Assembly: GCF_022919135.1 (NCBI RefSeq)
Contig: NZ_CP095049.1
Span: 5,651,001 to 5,715,000 of the forward strand
DNA: 64,000 nucleotides
DNA from: Hymenobacter cellulosivorans
GTDB lineage: Bacteria > Bacteroidota > Bacteroidia > Cytophagales > Hymenobacteraceae
Direction of reading: 5' to 3'
Shown piece after piece: positions 60,357 through 64,000 of this stretch (the first letter of the stretch is position 1; each line of letters begins with the position of its first letter). Made by a program: the position numbers and the translations under genes. The notes under the pieces are model-generated. The model was not told the origin of the DNA, ran no database searches, and was given only the letters and a program-made list of their open reading frames with translations.

Positions 60357-62573
60357 ATGTTTCGTACTGAATTACCGCTGACGCCGCACCCCCAACAGCT
60401 ACCGCTCTCAACCCGAGTGCTGACGGTGGGCTCGTGCTTTTCGGACACTATTGGCCACCGCCTAGCGGAAACCAAGGTGAGCACCCTGGTTAATCCTTTT
60501 GGCACCGTGTTCAACCCTCTCTCGGCGTGCCAGCTGCTGCGCGCGGCCGCCGGCGAGGATATGGACTGGCAACAGCACCTAGTAGAAGCCCGGGGCCGCT
60601 GGCAGAGCTACGATTTGCACGCCACTATCGGGGCCGACTCGCCCGTAACGCTGCTGCAGCGAATCCAGGGGCTGGTGCAAGAGGTTGGTGAGTTTCTGGC
60701 GCAGACCGACGTGGTGGTGCTGACCCTGGGCACGGCTTACGCATACCGCTTGCTGGAAACCGATGAGGTAGTCAACAATTGCCACAAAGTGCCGGCCGAG
60801 AAGTTTGAGAAAGTACTACTGACGCCCGACGAGATTATCAATGCCGTAGCGGAAACCCACGCTTATCTGCGGCGGGCCAACCCCAAGCTGCGCTTTATTC
60901 TGACGGTAAGCCCAGTGCGGCACGTAAAGGATACGCTGCCATTGAACTCGGTGAGCAAGTCGGTGCTGCGCGTGGCTTGCCACTATCTGAGCGAGCTGCT
61001 GCCCGACGTGTCGTACTTCCCGGCGTACGAGCTGCTGGTAGACGACTTGCGCGACTACCGCTTCTACGCTGCCGATATGCTGCACCCCTCGGACGTGGCC
61101 GAAAACTACATCTGGGAGCGTTTCACCCGCACGTACTTCGACCCGGCCTTTGGCCGTTTCCGACGGGAATGGGAAGCCGTACGTCAGGCCCTGGGGCACC
61201 GGCCGCTGTACCCGGAAGCCGCCGAGCACCGGGAGTTTCTGGAAGCCACGCTGGGCCGGCTGCACCGCTTAGCCAGCCAGGCAGACGTACACGCCGAAAT
61301 CGGGGAGGTGGAGCGGCAGCTGGCTGCTTTGCCCCTGCCCAAGCCTCAGCCAGTGCCCGAGCCGGAGCTTGAGGACGATGATGAGGAACGCATTGATATT
61401 GGCGAGCCAACTACCGAGCTTATTGACGTCGTGACGGCGGTAGTACCGGTAGCAACCCCACTAGTGACTTCTGAGCCCGCCGCTGACGAGGCTGCGGAAC
61501 CAGAAGAAGCGGAGGAGGATGAGTATGATACGGAAGACACCCCCGAGGAAAACCTGGGCATATCTCTGGAGAGTGAAGCTCCCGTGTTTGTCAAGAAAAA
61601 GCGGCGCAGTCGGGGTGGAGCCAAGCGTACGGCCCGTAAAAGAGCCGCCCAGCAAGCCGCCGAAGCCGCCGCTGCCGCTTCAGTGTCGGCTACAGCTACG
61701 GTTGAACCCCAGGAGCCTGAGCAGCAAGCGGCAGTAGCAGCAGAGCCTGAAGTTGAGCTTGAAGCTGCCCTTACTGTTTCGGGTGGAGATAGTACTGCAG
61801 AGCCCGTGCTGGCAGAACCCGCTGCTCAGCCTGAGGCCGCCCCAGCGGAAACTCCAGCACCGATTGTTCGCACTGAAACTCCTAAACCGGAGCCAGCACC
61901 GAATGTGGACTGGTTGCAGCCGATGGACGAGCCGGAGGAAACTCCAGAGCCTCGGCGGCGGGGCCAAAAGTCGCGCGGAAAAGGACAAATCGCGGCGGAA
62001 AAGAAACCCCGAGATACCAAGGACCGGATTATCACGACTCCACCTACCAAGTCGCGGCGAAAGCCTGCCCCGCTGTACGCTGAGCCAGTCGTAGCGCCGG
62101 AAGAAACAGTGGAGGCCGTTCAGCCGGTGGTAGTGGAAACGGTGATTCCTGAAGCAACTGCCCCGCTTGCGCCCGAACCATCTATTACCCTCGACGCACC
62201 AACGCCGGAAGCAACTTCTGCCACAGAGCCAACGCCGGTGGAAGCTGCACCGGTGGAAACGGTAGTACCGGAGCCCGTACAAGCTGCTCCGACGCTTGCT
62301 CCGGCCAGAAAGCCCCGTGCTTCGCGGGCTAAAGCTGCTACAGCGCCCAAAGAAGCCGAAGCCACACCGGAAACCCCGCAGCCCACTGCTACGGCACCGA
62401 AGAAAGCTCCAGCCAGAAAGCCCGCCCCGAAGAAACCCAAAGCGGCAACGCCGGCTCCAGCCCCGGCACCTGCTCCAGCGGCCGACGAACCACAGCCTGC
62501 AGCGCCGAAAAAACGCAGTCGGCCCCCGCGTAAAAAGCCCGGTGCTGCCGACGAAACACCGGCAGCTTCGTAA
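60357..62573 (+). CDS. GSCFA domain protein with long disordered basic/acidic tail
   Basis: 738 aa from ATG 60357 ([20 protein letters not shown]). The GSCFA domain (about 1-320) includes [14 protein letters not shown] (near 20-33), the family name motif as [41 protein letters not shown] and [24 protein letters not shown] belongs to the SGNH/GDSL-like hydrolases (Ser in GSCF, His in LHPS), so an esterase or deacetylase is likely. Family members are usually about 320 aa. Here a tail of about 410 residues is added: first acidic ([15 protein letters not shown]), then mixed Ala/Pro/Glu repeats, ending in histone-H1-like [13 protein letters not shown]. No signal peptide is visible. Confidence 0.85.
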   Translation: MFRTELPLTPHPQQLPLSTRVLTVGSCFSDTIGHRLAETKVSTLVNPFGTVFNPLSACQLLRAAAGEDMDWQQHLVEARGRWQSYDLHATIGADSPVTLLQRIQGLVQEVGEFLAQTDVVVLTLGTAYAYRLLETDEVVNNCHKVPAEKFEKVLLTPDEIINAVAETHAYLRRANPKLRFILTVSPVRHVKDTLPLNSVSKSVLRVACHYLSELLPDVSYFPAYELLVDDLRDYRFYAADMLHPSDVAENYIWERFTRTYFDPAFGRFRREWEAVRQALGHRPLYPEAAEHREFLEATLGRLHRLASQADVHAEIGEVERQLAALPLPKPQPVPEPELEDDDEERIDIGEPTTELIDVVTAVVPVATPLVTSEPAADEAAEPEEAEEDEYDTEDTPEENLGISLESEAPVFVKKKRRSRGGAKRTARKRAAQQAAEAAAAASVSATATVEPQEPEQQAAVAAEPEVELEAALTVSGGDSTAEPVLAEPAAQPEAAPAETPAPIVRTETPKPEPAPNVDWLQPMDEPEETPEPRRRGQKSRGKGQIAAEKKPRDTKDRIITTPPTKSRRKPAPLYAEPVVAPEETVEAVQPVVVETVIPEATAPLAPEPSITLDAPTPEATSATEPTPVEAAPVETVVPEPVQAAPTLAPARKPRASRAKAATAPKEAEATPETPQPTATAPKKAPARKPAPKKPKAATPAPAPAPAPAADEPQPAAPKKRSRPPRKKPGAADETPAAS

Positions 62574-62576
62574 ACC

Positions 62577-62603
62577 AAAACCCGGCCCTTACGGCCGGGT
62601 TTT
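62577..62603 (+). terminator. Terminator of the GSCFA gene
   Basis: AAAACCCGGCC pairs with GGCCGGGTTTT around CTTAC, followed by GTCTTTTT. Confidence 0.9.
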
Positions 62604-62629
62604 GTCTTTTTCATCCCAGCCTTGCTCCT

Positions 62630-64000
62630 ATGTCTTTTCCCCAGCCGGCCCACACCAACCGCCTCAGCCAGGAAACCAGCCCGTATTTGCTTCAGCACGC
62701 CCACAACCCGGTTGATTGGTACCCTTGGGGAGAAGAAGCCCTGAGCCGGGCTCAGGCCGAGCAAAAGCCCATTATCGTCAGCATTGGCTACGCGGCTTGC
62801 CACTGGTGCCACGTCATGGAGCGGGAGTCGTTCGAGAATCCGCGCATTGCCGAGGTGATGAACCAGCACTTCGTGTGCATTAAGGTTGACCGGGAAGAGC
62901 GGCCCGATGTGGACCAGGTGTACATGGACGCCCTGCAAGCTATGGGCGTCCAGGGTGGCTGGCCGCTGAACGTCTTTCTGAACCCGGATGCCAAGCCATT
63001 CTACGGAGGCACCTACTTTCCACCCCGCAGCTGGGTGCAGCTGCTGGAAAGTATCGGCGAAGCGTACCAGGGGGAGCACCGCGCCGAGCTAGACAAGTCT
63101 GCCGAGGAGTTTGCGCGCATCCTGCGGGCCAGTGACCTGGAAAAGTACGGGGCAGCTTCCGCCGGTTTAGCGTTGTCGGAAGAGCAGTTTAAGCTGCTGG
63201 TGTACAACCTGGGCGTACGGTTCGACGCCGAGAAAGGCGGCATGAACCGGGCCCCGAAGTTTCCGATGCCCAGCATCTGGCGGTTTTTACTGCGCTGCCA
63301 CGCTCGTACCGGCAGCCAGCTGGTGCTCAACCAAACCCTGCTGACCTTGCGCGAAATGGCCTGGGGCGGCATTTATGACCAAGTGGGAGGCGGCTTTGCC
63401 CGCTACTCGGTAGATGCCGAGTGGCTGGTACCCCACTTCGAGAAGATGCTTTACGACAATGGGCAATTGATTAGTCTATACGCCGAAGCCTTTCAGCTTA
63501 CCCAAGACCCACTGTTCCGGGACGTAGTGTATGATACTGTGGCCTTCATTAAGCGGGAGCTAACCAGTCCGGAAGGAGGGTTCTATTCGTCACTGGATGC
63601 GGATAGTGAGGGCGAAGAAGGCAAGTTCTATGTCTTTACCAAAGAGGAGCTGCAGGCCATTCTCGGCGACGAGGAAGCGTTGTTTTCGGCGTACTATAAC
63701 TGCACGGCCCTGGGAAATTGGGAACATGGCCGCAATATTCTGCACCGTCGGCAGTCGGATGCAGAGTTTGCCGCCGAACACGAGCTGGAAGTAGCGGTGC
63801 TGGAGGCCATAGTAGCGGAGTGGAAACAGAAAATCCGGCGGGTCCGCAACCAACGGGTGCGCCCGGGCCTCGACGACAAAATCCTGACCGGGTGGAATGC
63901 CCTGATGCTAAGTGGGCTGGTGGATGCCTACCGGGCCTTTGGCGAAGCGGGTTTTCTGGAGCTGGCTCTGCAAAACGCCCGGTTTCTGCAACAAAACCTA
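62630..64000 (+). CDS. DUF255/YyaL thioredoxin-domain protein, 3' partial
   Basis: ATG 62630 begins a frame open to the window end (457 codons); the family is about 670-700 aa, so roughly a third is missing. The N-terminal thioredoxin-like DUF255 domain has [37 protein letters not shown] with the CHWC motif, and [17 protein letters not shown] [19 protein letters not shown]. The second part is the six-hairpin (N-acylglucosamine epimerase-like) fold, with [53 protein letters not shown] and [19 protein letters not shown]. The human relative is SPATA20. Function is unproven; a redox or carbohydrate-linked role has been proposed. Cotranscription with the GSCFA gene is unlikely because of the terminator. 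Confidence 0.93.
   Translation, partial: MSFPQPAHTNRLSQETSPYLLQHAHNPVDWYPWGEEALSRAQAEQKPIIVSIGYAACHWCHVMERESFENPRIAEVMNQHFVCIKVDREERPDVDQVYMDALQAMGVQGGWPLNVFLNPDAKPFYGGTYFPPRSWVQLLESIGEAYQGEHRAELDKSAEEFARILRASDLEKYGAASAGLALSEEQFKLLVYNLGVRFDAEKGGMNRAPKFPMPSIWRFLLRCHARTGSQLVLNQTLLTLREMAWGGIYDQVGGGFARYSVDAEWLVPHFEKMLYDNGQLISLYAEAFQLTQDPLFRDVVYDTVAFIKRELTSPEGGFYSSLDADSEGEEGKFYVFTKEELQAILGDEEALFSAYYNCTALGNWEHGRNILHRRQSDAEFAAEHELEVAVLEAIVAEWKQKIRRVRNQRVRPGLDDKILTGWNALMLSGLVDAYRAFGEAGFLELALQNARFLQQNL

Noticed and set aside
1..64000. Possible tRNA, rRNA, CRISPR, IS element or prophage
   Set aside because: No cloverleaf, repeat-spacer pattern, transposase or integrase frame found by reading; intergenic gaps are short.

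Overview
The window looks like chromosomal DNA of a GC-rich Bacteroidota of the Cytophagales, most like Hymenobacter. The reasons are type IX secretion (T9SS) C-terminal sorting domains, a PorT-like outer-membrane barrel, a complete alternative complex III (ActABCDEF) joined to an A1-type cytochrome c oxidase, GSCFA and DUF4394 proteins, and two promoters of the Bacteroidota form (TTTG or TTGG, about 19-20 bp, TAnnTTTG). The genus is an inference; there is no rRNA gene. I see no tRNA, CRISPR array, insertion sequence or phage gene.

Layout. 1-8.7 kb is an accessory-looking stretch: the end of a class III nucleotide cyclase, a bestrophin-like channel, a helical orphan, an erythromycin esterase-like protein, a Crp/Fnr regulator, a secreted DJ-1/PfpI protein, an arginase-fold protein whose first metal ligand is Cys, and an RDD protein. 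Two decayed copies of the same gene tail, each followed by a strong hairpin, flank the esterase. 8.8-16.7 kb holds envelope proteins and a two-component system. A 16-bp palindrome in front of the kinase gene recurs in front of a frameshifted gene just beyond the pair, in the same orientation relative to each gene. 17-19 kb is a secreted tandem DUF4394 protein. 19-27 kb is the RDD / SpoIIM / membrane protein / DUF4129 / DUF4350 / MoxR / DUF58 module. 27-33.4 kb carries a large membrane protein, a GH20 hexosaminidase, and a translationally coupled pair of a Cys-rich MerC-like membrane protein and a tyrosinase.

33.4-58.6 kb is almost wholly on the minus strand: a 1176-aa predicted outer-membrane protein, a 1243-aa NtrY-like kinase, then the respiratory block. 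Its first operon (58.6 down to 46.8 kb) is actA-B-C-D-E-F-coxB-coxA behind a near-ideal promoter. The second (46.7 down to 40.9 kb) is ctaA-cyoE-two subunit III genes-subunit IV-SCO-DUF420-small CxxC protein-DUF983. Together they take electrons from menaquinol through ACIII and cytochrome c to oxygen, and make heme A and the copper centres. Hairpins sharing the core GTCTTAGG lie between some of the act genes.

58.9-64 kb is on the plus strand: rpsF-rpsR-rplI with promoter and terminator, a GSCFA protein with a disordered tail of about 400 residues, and the start of a DUF255/YyaL thioredoxin-fold protein that runs off the window.
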